Below are positions 34,640 to 43,631 of a stretch of 64,000 bases of DNA, one piece after another. The translations under genes were made by a program, and so were the position numbers. This DNA is from Triparma columacea (lineage: Eukaryota; Sar; Bolidophyceae; Parmales; Triparmaceae). The notes below the pieces were generated by a model. That model did not search any database. It was not told the origin of the DNA and saw only the letters and a list, made by a program, of their open reading frames with translations. The stretch covers positions 41,493 through 105,492 of the forward strand of contig BRYA01000506.1 in NCBI GenBank assembly GCA_030267965.1, given 5' to 3'. Numbering within the stretch: position 1 is the stretch's first letter; every line of letters begins with the position of its first letter.

Positions 34640-37600
34640 TCAGTGGTTCTTTAGCTTCTCCTTAACAATGTCCTTCCTCGTGACAATCCCCACCACCTTC
34701 CCCCCCTCCACAACCGTCAGGTGTCTAAGTCCCATGTTAGTGAATAGCCTGTACGCCCTACTGAGCGGCGTGTTCGCCGCCACCGCGTGGGGCGCCACGT
34801 TCATCACGCTCCCGACGTTGACTGCCCTTCCCCTGTCCTCCTCCCTCAGGGAGACTGTCGGGAGCCGCTCGCTGTCGACCTGGAGGTCGTCCTTTATTAC
34901 GTACACGGTGTCCAGGAGCATGCTGCGCCTGTTGGCGCTGTCCCTACCCCTGGAGGGGGAAGGGGCGGGGCTCTGCTGCCGCTGCTCCTTCCTGTTGTCG
35001 ACCGCGAACTTGCAATCGTTCCCTACCGCGAGTGCCGCTGTTACTGGCTCGCTCACGAAGCTTAGGTTGTTCCTCCTCAGCCCCTGGAACCTCTTCCCCC
35101 CCGCGGTGTCGTCGCTGGCCGACCTTACGGGGACGACTCCCGTCCCCGACGACGAGTAGAACTCTGCCCAGTTGTTGTCGCTCGTCGTCCTCTCCCCGTA
35201 GCTGTGCCTCCTGTCCCCAGCTAAGTCTCCCCCACCCTCCCCTCCGAACTCCCCGGGGGGAGCGTCCTCCCTTACGAACACCCCGCACTCGACCATCGCC
35301 GCCAGTTGGTCCCTCCTGACCATGCCTACCAGCTCCCCACCCTCCCTGACCACCGGGAAACCGTTGTGAGTCGTGTTGTTTAGTATCCCCTCAATCTCCC
35401 CCGCCCTAGCCCTGACCCCGACGGCCACGACCGACCTGGTCATGACCTCCCCGACCTCCGCCTGGTCCCAAGTCTTGTGTATGTGGTGCTCAAGGTACGG
35501 GTACCCCTTTAGCTCCATCCCTATCTCGTATATTCCCTCCGTGAAGTGGTCCCCCACCCACTTGCTGACGACGGTCGTGATAACGATGGGTATGAGGAAC
35601 TTCGTCTCCCCCGTTCCCTCCATTATTATAACGCAGAGGCTGACCGTGGACCTCTGGACTCCCCCGAGGAGCGCCGTGGCGCCGACCAGGGCAAAGGTGG
35701 CGGGGGACACCCCGGGCATGAAGTGACGCTCGATTATTATGCCGGCGTAGCCACCCAGGCTACCACCGATTAGGATGGTGGGCATGAAGAGACCGCAGGG
35801 GATGTGGGTACCAAACGTCACGAGAAGGAGGGGCAGGAAGAGGAAACCGACGACGAGGAGTGTTCTGGAGGGGGGGGGGGGGGGGGGGGGTGGGGGGAGT
35901 GAAAATAAAATAAAAATTGCCCCCCCCCCCCTCCCCTCACCTCTCGTCGAAGGTCTGCGGGTCTCTGAGTATGTTCTTAATAGCCTCCTCCCTGCTTCCG
36001 AAAAAGACACTAGCTAGTTCGTTCGTCTGGTTGACCCCGCAGTTGAACCTGCTCCCGAAGTCGTCAACGAACTCGTCCCCCCCCCCGTCGTCGTCCTCTA
36101 GCCACGGCGCCCAGTCGTCGTCCCCCCCCCCGTCGTCCCCTGCCGGCACGGGGGAGCGGCAGGCGAAGTAAGAGAACAGGATGGGGAGCCAGAAGGTGAG
36201 AGCGGAGGTCAGGGCGCTGAGGCAGGCGACCTCGAGGACCTTCCAGGGCCAGGATTTACCCTTGTGCCAGTTGCTCCTCCTCATGGCGATCCTCCGCCAC
36301 GTAGAGTTGAAGCAGGCCCCGATCAGCCCGCCCAGGACGCCCAGGACCGCATAGTAGGGTATCTCGCCGAACCGGTTCTTGAGGACGTCCCCGTCCGGGG
36401 TCTTGATGGAGTCCAGGGTCAGGACCCCGTAGTTGGTCAGATCGTTAGAGTAGACGGCGATGCAGAAGGTGGCTATCGAGGTCCCTATCAGCGTCCTCCA
36501 GAGCATGCGCGAGGGGAAGTGCGACCCCACCTCCTCGAACGCAAAGAGTATCCCCCCGATGGGGGCCCCGAAGGCAGCGGCGAACCCGCAGGCCGAGCCG
36601 ATGCAGATGAAGTCCCGCCGCTCCCCGTCGTTCCTGAAGGTCGTCATGTAACCCAGGCAGCGGCTGAGCCAGCTCCTGTGGATGGCCTCGTCCACGTGGG
36701 AGCAACCCACCAGGGCTGCCAGGGTTGGGTTGTTGGTCCGGAGCTGACGGATGCCGGAGACCATCTTGCCGGTCCTGGTAACGCCGCCGCCGATGGCGGC
36801 GCCGAGGTGGACGAGGGGACCCTCGGGACCCACGGCCAGCCCGGAGGCCACGGAGAGGGTGGTGCCTATAGTCTTGATGAGGATGGTCTTGAGGGTCATG
36901 AAGCCCTTGATGTTCACGCCATTCAGGTAAGCCTTTACCTCAGGTATACCGGAACCCTGCGCGGAGGGAGAGACCAGAACGGTGAGGAGGGAGGCGGAGA
37001 CGGAGAGCAAGAGGTTCCAGGAGGTGAAGAGGAGGAAGACCCGGAGGTAGTCAATGGCGGAGGCTTCCTCGGTTATCATGGACTCCTCAACGTCAGAGAG
37101 GGCGTGCTCCCGGAGGTCTGTGAGGACATCTGCGGGGCGGGGTGGGGTGGGGTCGAGTTAGGGTGATGGGAGGGAAGGGAAGCAGAATGGAAGCAGAAGG
37201 GAAGCAGAATGGAAGCAGAATGGAAGCAGGGTGGTTTGGCGATACTAAAGCATCCCTCCGCTAAAGCTTCCCTCCGCTAAAGCTTCCCTCCGCTAAAGCT
37301 TCCCTCCGCTAAAGCTTCCCTCCGCTAAAGCTTCCCTCCGCTAAAGCTTCCCTCCCCCCTCTCACCTATGTTCCATACTATAGCAATGGCAGTGCTCCCA
37401 GTCAACAAGCCCGTGACTATCGTCAGCAGCCACCTCACGAAGGTCCTCCCCGTGTAACCTATGAGCGTCCTCCTCCTGTTGGGGCTGGGGTTCTCTGGGA
37501 TCACAGTAGTCTGGGAGGAGATTGATTTAGTGAATGAGTTAATTAAGGTTTCAAAGTCTAGGGATTCATAAGGGGCGATGGAGGTGGGAGAGGGAGGGTG

Positions 37601-37738
37601 CGAGGGCTGCAGTGGCGTAGGGGGCGTAGATGCCGACGTAGATGCTGCTGATACAGGAGATATTAATGGCTCTGTGTAATCTTGATTTGAGAGGAGTGAG
37701 TCATCTGGTGATGGGGGAGTATAGCGGCCAGATAGCAT
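34640..37738 (-). CDS. CLC-family chloride channel/transporter with CBS pair
   Basis: Three exons (37738-37366, 37129-35941, 35864-34640) give 928 residues. An in-frame upstream ATG at 37897 would add 53 Lys-rich residues. Membrane core signatures are complete: GSGIPEVKAYLNG (about 183), GPEGPLVHLGAAIGGG (about 221) with the gating glutamate, FAFEEVGSHFP with the proton-path glutamate, and CGLFMPTILIGGSLGGYAG (about 544). Both glutamates favour a Cl-/H+ exchanger over a pure channel, which is inference from family knowledge. Two CBS domains follow (about 662-710 and 869-925, VMNVAPHAV..LRHLTVVEGGKVVGIVTRKDI), the usual site of nucleotide regulation. An Asp/Gly-rich loop is encoded at 35950-36170. 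The gene is divergent to the methylglyoxal synthase-like gene. Confidence 0.88.
37245..37354. repeat. 16-nt minisatellite in CLC intron 1
   Basis: Six full copies and one partial copy of ctaaagcttccctccg lie head to tail, the first with one mismatch. Just to the left (37180-37228) a separate 11-nt unit, gaagcagaatg, occurs about four to five times. Both fall in the 236-nt intron 37130-37365, roughly twice the usual intron length here, so repeat expansion explains its size. Confidence 0.92.
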
Positions 37739-37961
37739 GGTTGATAGGGACGTAAAGGAGGATGGCTTAATCGGATGAAGTTCAATTTCAGCAATGATGC
37801 ATAAATGGTTGAGGACAGAGGTCCTTCTTTTGGTCTTCTTTTTCTTCTTCGGGTCGTCTCGACTTTCGTCCGATTTTCGACGGAGTTGAGTTCCCAAATA
37901 GTATCTTGAGCGTCACTCACTGCACAACTGATCTGTTAGATTAAATTAAGTTGCGATTACC

Positions 37962-38927
37962 ATGGCATCAAAGACAGATATACGTAAGCTTTCGCTGGTT
38001 ACGCAGATTCCTGCGATGCAAAACCCCTCCGGAGTCTCAGATGAGGTCAAGAAAAAGCAAATTGCCAACATGAATCGCAGGATGACTCGCAAGATGACAG
38101 TCCTCCCTGTCGAAGTGGCGAAGTTATTTGGGGCACAGAATCTCTCAGAGAACGTAGATGATACGTTCGATGAGGACGATGAGGATAACGAGGATGATGA
38201 GAGTACGGAAGATTCAGATAGCGAAGAGAGGAGCAAGGAGGAGCTCAATGACATGTTCAGTCCTGAAAACATGCGCTGCCTTGCCCTTATCTCACACAAT
38301 TACATGAAGCCTGCAATGAAGCTGTTCGTTTTGGCCAATAAAAATGTGCTGAGGCGTTTTAGGCTCACTGGAACAGCCACGACGATGAAGATGCTAAGGT
38401 CTGTCTTTGGCGACGACCCTAATGTCGTATACGGTCCGACTTGCTCGAGTGGCCCACTGGGGGGAGATGCTCAAGTCGCTGCTCAGATGTGTATGGAGGA
38501 CCTTGGTGGCATGTTCTTTTTCCGCGACCCGCTCACTTCTCATCCCCACATCGCCGACATTGAAAGCCTTGCGAGGCTCGCGAACGTGCACAACATCATG
38601 ACTTGCGAAAACCCGACTACGGGCCTCATGCTCATTAATGTGCTCAAGATGGCAACCGAAGAGAAGAGGCCTGAGCTTATCCCCTCCTTCTTCACGACTC
38701 TGGAGAGCCCATGTGTCAAGTCATACCAGGAGGAGCAGAACCGAGTTTCGGCAAGCGTCGCGGGGAATCCCATCATGGAGGCCCGCCACAGCTCCCCATA
38801 TGCCAGAAAGCTCAAGGCAGAGGTGAAAGCGAGTCAGCTGAAGGAAGTGGTGGCAGTTCAAGCTGCTGGAGCGGCTAAGCTTTCTCAGGAAGCCGTCAAC
38901 AATGACAATCCTACATTACAGGCATGA
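37962..38927 (+). CDS. Methylglyoxal synthase-like protein
   Basis: Single exon, 321 residues. After a basic, then strongly acidic N-terminal extension (about 1-100), residues about 105-240 align with bacterial methylglyoxal synthase (MgsA). The matches are LALISHNYMKPAMK (MgsA AHDHCK), LTGTATTMKML (the TGT-type phosphate loop), GPLGGDAQVAAQM (catalytic Asp71 region), FFRDPLTSHPHIADIESL (Asp91, His98, Asp101) and NVHNIMTCENPTTG. By family knowledge His19, Asp71, His98 and Asp101 are all kept; Asp20 is Asn. The expected reaction is conversion of dihydroxyacetone phosphate to methylglyoxal and phosphate. The C-terminal 80 residues are unrelated to MgsA. There is no signal peptide, so it is probably cytosolic. 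A regulatory role using the MGS fold is the main alternative. Confidence 0.8.
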   Translation: MASKTDIRKLSLVTQIPAMQNPSGVSDEVKKKQIANMNRRMTRKMTVLPVEVAKLFGAQNLSENVDDTFDEDDEDNEDDESTEDSDSEERSKEELNDMFSPENMRCLALISHNYMKPAMKLFVLANKNVLRRFRLTGTATTMKMLRSVFGDDPNVVYGPTCSSGPLGGDAQVAAQMCMEDLGGMFFFRDPLTSHPHIADIESLARLANVHNIMTCENPTTGLMLINVLKMATEEKRPELIPSFFTTLESPCVKSYQEEQNRVSASVAGNPIMEARHSSPYARKLKAEVKASQLKEVVAVQAAGAAKLSQEAVNNDNPTLQA

Positions 38928-39625
38928 AAAGAAATTGAATTGCTCAATACAGCAAATATACTTTTCAACGGAATTCAATAATCGTTTCGCCACTGAAGAT
39001 CTCTGGGAGGAGGTTGCGGGGGTCCTGGGGGGCAGGAGGGAGAAGCAGAGGATACGATCAGGAAGTAGGTGCCGGAGGCGAAGAACGGTATGGTCAGAGA
39101 GTTCATGCGGAAGGTCGAGGAGGGATTAGGAGGAAAAAGAAGGTCAGGGGGGGGGGGGGAGAAGGGACGATAAAGCAAGGGACACAGTGAAATTATTTAC
39201 TCGTTTTGATATTGTTCATGAGCTCACGATCACTTTCTTCTTATATTCCGCGGGCGTGGGGGGGGGATGCGTGAAGTGGGGCTTGGGCAAGGCTGATAAA
39301 GGCTTTCATTACTGACGATCATTCCGAAAAAATTCATAAAAAGCGAGGGGATTTTGGCTTGGGGGGAGATTTCTCCAGAATTTGGCAAGAAAACTCTATT
39401 ATACACTTTAGCTACGTTTCACAACCAACCTAACTCTTCATAATACCAACAACGATAATAATAACTACAGCATAACCAAATACATTACAGGCTTTAGCTA
39501 AATTTGGTCCCCAACAAAACACATCGGCCAAATCCCTAACTTTCAATCTCCTCCTCTCCATCTAACCATTCACGCCATATCTTAGCTCAAGCGCTATCAG
39601 TACTACCACTTTTATCCTCCCCAAG
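38928..39625. promoter_or_regulatory. Intergenic region including LRR-unit 5' module
   Basis: The first 300 bp after the MGS-like gene are unremarkable, with one G run near 39148. From about 39380 to 39625 the sequence closely matches the 5' flank of LRR copy 2 (52528-52792), including tttggcaagaaaa, ctttagctacgtttcacaac, ccctaactttcaatctcctc and gcgctatcagtactaccac. Conservation of noncoding flank suggests a promoter and 5' UTR copied with the gene. Confidence 0.7.
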
Positions 39626-40390
39626 ATGCCCAGCTCAGCAGTGTACTCTGGAGTAGAGAGATTCATTGGAGATCTTGAACTCACGGAGGTGACTTTTGCA
39701 GAAGGAGTGACGACAATTGGCGAAGGAGCCTTCTACTGTTGCAACAACCTCGCAGCCATCACAATCCCGGACTCAGTGACGACGATTGGTAACGAAGCCT
39801 TCGAAGGATGCTCCTCCCTCATAACCATCACAATCCCGGACTCAGTGACGAAGATTGGCTTTAGCGCCTTCATGGATTGCTGTTTCCTCACGGCCATCAC
39901 AATCCCCGACGGAGTGACGTCGATTGACTTTTACGCCTTCTTTCAATGCTCCTCCCTCGCAGCCATCACAATCCCGGACGGAGTGACGATGATTGGTGAT
40001 GAAGCCTTCTTGGGATGCTGGTCCCTCACAGCCATCACCATCCCGGACTCTGTGACGACGATTGGCGATCAAGCCTTCAGATATTGCTCTGCCCTAACGA
40101 AACTCAGTCTATCTCCTGCTGTCTCCATCGGTGAAGACTGCTTCTCAGACTGCACCGCCTTGATCGCTGCCGCTGCCGATCAAAATATGCCGACTGTCTC
40201 GGCCCTCCTCCATTCTAGGTGGTACGCCATACTTGAACGCGTCACCGTTCTGTCCTGCCTCAAAGCACTCTTTACGGACCAAAAAAAGAGGAAGCGACAG
40301 GACGGAGGTGAAGCGCAAACACTTGGGGTAACTGCGACACGCAAGAGGCTCCCGAAGGTTATGTGGAGAGTTATTCTGGAATTTCTGTAA
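39626..40390 (+). CDS. BspA-type leucine-rich repeat protein (copy 1)
   Basis: Single exon, 254 residues. After MPSSAVYSGVERF come about six LRR_5/BspA repeats of 23 residues, each close to AITIPDSVTTIGDEAFEGCS. A conserved C-terminal cap follows (LSLSPAVSIGEDCFSDCTAL, then a tail ending RLPKVMWRVILEFL) that is shared with copies 2 and 3. There is no signal peptide, so the protein is probably intracellular, unlike secreted bacterial BspA. Family knowledge: these repeats form protein-binding solenoids and are hugely amplified in some protists and algae. The exact partner is unknown. Confidence 0.85.
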   Translation: MPSSAVYSGVERFIGDLELTEVTFAEGVTTIGEGAFYCCNNLAAITIPDSVTTIGNEAFEGCSSLITITIPDSVTKIGFSAFMDCCFLTAITIPDGVTSIDFYAFFQCSSLAAITIPDGVTMIGDEAFLGCWSLTAITIPDSVTTIGDQAFRYCSALTKLSLSPAVSIGEDCFSDCTALIAAAADQNMPTVSALLHSRWYAILERVTVLSCLKALFTDQKKRKRQDGGEAQTLGVTATRKRLPKVMWRVILEFL

Positions 40391-40640
40391 CTCTAAAATC
40401 ACCGTTGAACTGCATGCAAGAGCGTCCTGGAAGTTTTATTGAGAGCTACATATTCTGGGTCTTTTCATGCCATGACTTACTTGTTGTTCTGCTTGATACC
40501 AAATTCTATGTATGATCTCAAAATCTCAAAATGGAGGCCCAAATATCCCTCTTCCTTCTCCTTTCTTCTTAATTTCTCTCGTCATTTTTGTACATAAACA
40601 AATACATCCACAAGTAGATATCTACGTGTAGATCCATATA

Positions 40641-41942
40641 ATGGAACCAATTTACACAATTCGTACATTAAAGCCAATAAACTGTCTCTACCTTCCAAAC
40701 TCGTCTCCTTCATCTTCCCCAACTCCCTCTTTATCTCCTCCTTTATCTCCACCTTCAAAATCACCACCATTAAACAAATCAATAATAACAGGAACAACCT
40801 CCCCCAACAACGCCTCCGGTTCTATATCCTCCTACTCAACACAAACAAGACGTCTACAAACACAGAACAACTCTGTCCCACCCGTGCTATCAATATCAGG
40901 CCTCCCTTGCGGTTTGACGGCTGTGCAGTATAGAGGGGTTGGAGGGATTGTTACGTTCTACCGAAAACCAGAGGACGCATGCAGGGAAGAGGGGGAGGAG
41001 GGGGTGGAGGAAGGTGGTGGGGTGGGGGAGAAGGAAACTGACACTCCCACCAAAGTTGTTCCAAGCCCTCTCTTAACCGGTAGTATGACGTTCTGTAAGT
41101 TATCCATCCTCCGTCTCTACTCCGGTTCTTTAATGGTTATCGGACCAAGTACAGACGACGGGGTTTGGTGCGCATGGTCATGGGAGGATGAGAAGGGGTG
41201 GAGGATGGTATATGAAAGTGAGAACGGTAATATGGGGAGGGGGGGGTATGATAAACTAGGTATGACAACAAGTCTATGCGCGACTGAGGTAAAACACGTG
41301 CCAGGAGGAGGTGGACAAGTCGTAGTGGTAAGCGGTCACGAGGGTGGTTTCGTGGGATTTCATATCCTAGAAGGACCAGGGGAAGGGGGGGGGGAGTGGG
41401 CGCTGAAACACGGGGAACACCTTAGGCCCATGGAGAACTGCTCTGGCGATGACTCAGACGACGACAGGGGAGGGGGGGACAGAGGTAGGGGTAACGTTGA
41501 CCCAGTCCTTGCAATGGACTTGGGTTGGGGGCGTGACGGAAAGCTCAGGGTGGTCTGCGGCTTCGCCGGGGACCAGGAGGGTGTCGGTGAGATCAGGGAG
41601 AGGAACAATGGCAGGGGGGGAACCGTGGGGGTCCTAGAGTGCGAGGTGGGGGAGGGGGAGGTTAGAAATTTGAGGTGTCTGGACATGATAAAGACATGCA
41701 AGGTTGGGAAGGGGGGGAAGGGTAAGGTCGGGGTGAACGCTGTAAAGCTAGAGGGGGGGGGGGGGGGGAGGTTCGCAGTCGGGGGGTGGGACGGGAGGGT
41801 CAGGGTATGGGGGTGGGGGGAGGGGAGGAAACCGAGGATGGTGGGGAGGGGACATGAGGGGGCGGTAAGAGATGTAGCGTGGAGGGAAGGGAAGATAGTG
41901 AGCGTGGGGGAGGATGGGAGGATTGTTGTTTGGAGGGGGTGA
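40641..41942 (+). CDS. WD40 protein similar to GNB1L / ASTRA-associated protein 1
   Basis: Single exon, 433 residues. The N-terminus is Pro/Ser/Thr low complexity after MEPIYTIRTLKPINCLYLP. WD40 blades follow; the best are near the C-terminus: RFAVGGWDGRVRVWGWGEG and GHEGAVRDVAWREGKIVSV, ending EDGRIVVWRG. The C-terminal blades resemble GNB1L/Asa1, which ends with an AGWDxRVRLFDW-type blade and a final GSKDxRISLW strand. That family stabilises PIKK kinases with TELO2 in the ASTRA/TTT system. Loops are inflated with Gly/Glu runs from G-rich DNA (for example 41738-41770). The WD40 assignment is firm. The GNB1L orthology is moderate. Confidence 0.62.
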   Translation: MEPIYTIRTLKPINCLYLPNSSPSSSPTPSLSPPLSPPSKSPPLNKSIITGTTSPNNASGSISSYSTQTRRLQTQNNSVPPVLSISGLPCGLTAVQYRGVGGIVTFYRKPEDACREEGEEGVEEGGGVGEKETDTPTKVVPSPLLTGSMTFCKLSILRLYSGSLMVIGPSTDDGVWCAWSWEDEKGWRMVYESENGNMGRGGYDKLGMTTSLCATEVKHVPGGGGQVVVVSGHEGGFVGFHILEGPGEGGGEWALKHGEHLRPMENCSGDDSDDDRGGGDRGRGNVDPVLAMDLGWGRDGKLRVVCGFAGDQEGVGEIRERNNGRGGTVGVLECEVGEGEVRNLRCLDMIKTCKVGKGGKGKVGVNAVKLEGGGGGRFAVGGWDGRVRVWGWGEGRKPRMVGRGHEGAVRDVAWREGKIVSVGEDGRIVVWRG

Positions 41943-42130
41943 GGGGAGGAGGGGGAATAGGGAGAGACGACAAGCGAGGATCCTTTTATAAGCGTTTGCG
42001 GGGATAACGAAAGAGAATGTATGTGTTGTTTAGTATAGATAGTTTTTTAACTTTTTATTATGTCCTTATCCACGTCCATTTCCCTGTCGAATTAATTTTT
42101 GACAGTTCAACTGGCTTGACACTTCGGATC

Positions 42131-43546
42131 ATGAGGGCCCTCTTCTTGTTCCTCATATTGTCACTCTCTCTCCACGGGGAAGGGTTCTGCCGCCACCCAA
42201 ATCTTTCTTCCAACGCACACAGCCGTTTTACAATTTCGCGTGGTGGTTCTTCTGCACCTCTCCCCTCACCCCCCCAACGAAGATTCTCTCTTCACTCCTT
42301 TGAGAGCCGTCTCAGCTTGGACGAGCTTCTAGATGAAGTTTGCAAGATGGACGGTGCGTCCAGACCGATCACAAAACAGACGAAACTCGATCGCTTTGCC
42401 TTGTGGAGAAAATGGAGGTGAGAGTCCATCGACATCACTACCCACTTCACCTTGCCAGACCTAACCCCCCTCCCCCCCACCCCCCCCTCCCCAAGCGGAA
42501 CAATATTCCAGAAGACTTGGCGCTCATGTTTCATCTTCACCTTGCTCAACGTAATCCTTTGCCTGAAGTTCAAGTACATTTTCAAAGTTAACATTGTCAA
42601 CCTCAAGGAGGCCATGGAGAAGCTCGACAAGCTGTGGCACATGCAGATGAGCCTTACGACATTCATCGTCGCCTTCTTCCTCAACAAGGCGCACACGGTT
42701 TGGGGGGATCAGCTTTCCAATGGGAGGAGGTGAGGGTGGGGGGGGCAACTAACCGATGAAAGCATATCCTATGTGGAACCCTTCTAACTCATCTTGCAAT
42801 GTCCCTTTCCGCGGCTCTCTCCGTTCCCCCGTAGGATCCAAGGCAGACTCAACGACATCTCCATCCTTTGCTCTACCCACGCGCAGAGGGACGAGAACGG
42901 GAGGGTCAAGCCACAGACACAGTATGTGCTCGACAAAGTTGCCCGCTACGAGCGCCTCTTCGGCATCACGTTCTACTCCTCCGTGGTAAAGTCGCACGAG
43001 AGGATCCAGCTTCCCGAGGCCCTTGACGGCCTCGTCTCCAGAGGTCTAATTACCCAGGAGGAGAGCTCCATCCTCGCTAAACTCCCTCCCAAGGCGAGGC
43101 ACCACGCCGTTATCCAGTGGATCGCCGATGTCGTCGTCAAGGCTAGCTCTACCGAGGGAATCTTCCACCAGAGCGCAAATTTGCACTTCAGCTTCATCGA
43201 CAAGATCACACAGCTCCGCGCTACCTACGGCTCCGTCCCTGATAAGATCGACGACCGCATGCAGCTTGCCTACGCCCACTTTGTGCAGATGCTCGTTGAC
43301 TCCTTCCTCATCGTCACGCCCTTCGCCGCCCTTGCCGAGATGGGCAACTTCTCCCCCTTTGCCACCTTTGTCCTCACTCTCTTCTTCCAGGGCCTAATGG
43401 ACTTGTCCAAGATGTTCCTGGATCCTTTCAACAACGAGGGCCAGGGAGAGGACGGGGACTACCTCGTCGTTAACACGCTCATCCAAGAGTCAAATGCCGG
43501 GAGTGAGAGGTTCAAGGACGTTGTGACCGAGCTTCCAGCCTTCTAA
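42131..43546 (+). CDS. Bestrophin-like anion channel, predicted plastid-targeted
   Basis: Three exons (42131-42417, 42496-42729, 42835-43546) give 410 residues. The start MRALFLFLILSLSLHGEGF is a signal peptide with Phe after Gly at the likely cleavage site, followed by a Ser/Arg-rich, acid-poor transit-like stretch. The body resembles the bestrophin/UPF0187 family. Helices are TWRSCFIFTLLNVILCLKF and MQMSLTTFIVAFFLNKAHTVW, then GRRIQGRLNDIS in the position of the conserved ARKIWG region. Later segments are FVQMLVDSFLIVTPFAALAE and FSPFATFVLTLFFQGLMDLS, and LDPFNNEGQGEDGDYLVV corresponds to the Asp-Pro-Phe Ca-clasp region. Intron 1 uses an AAG acceptor after a long C tract. Family knowledge: plastid bestrophins conduct chloride or bicarbonate across thylakoids. 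Confidence 0.7.
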
Positions 43547-43631
43547 TAATAGTCACTTTCTTCTCCTTCTCCAAAATCTATATTTCTATCTGCGCCCAAC
43601 TCCAACAATCACTCCTCACTACCCACGCTGC

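Noticed and set aside
36264..37166. 300-codon plus-strand ORF opposite the CLC exon
   Set aside because: Gly/Glu/Asp-rich low complexity; the minus strand carries the CLC signature motifs in frame.
37245..37354. Possible CRISPR array or centromeric satellite
   Set aside because: The 16-bp units are directly adjacent with no spacers, number only about six, and lie in an intron; a minisatellite is sufficient.
38902..39178. Small ORFs after the MGS-like gene
   Set aside because: Arg-rich plus-strand and Pro/Ser-rich minus-strand readings of a purine-rich spacer; no start context or similarity.
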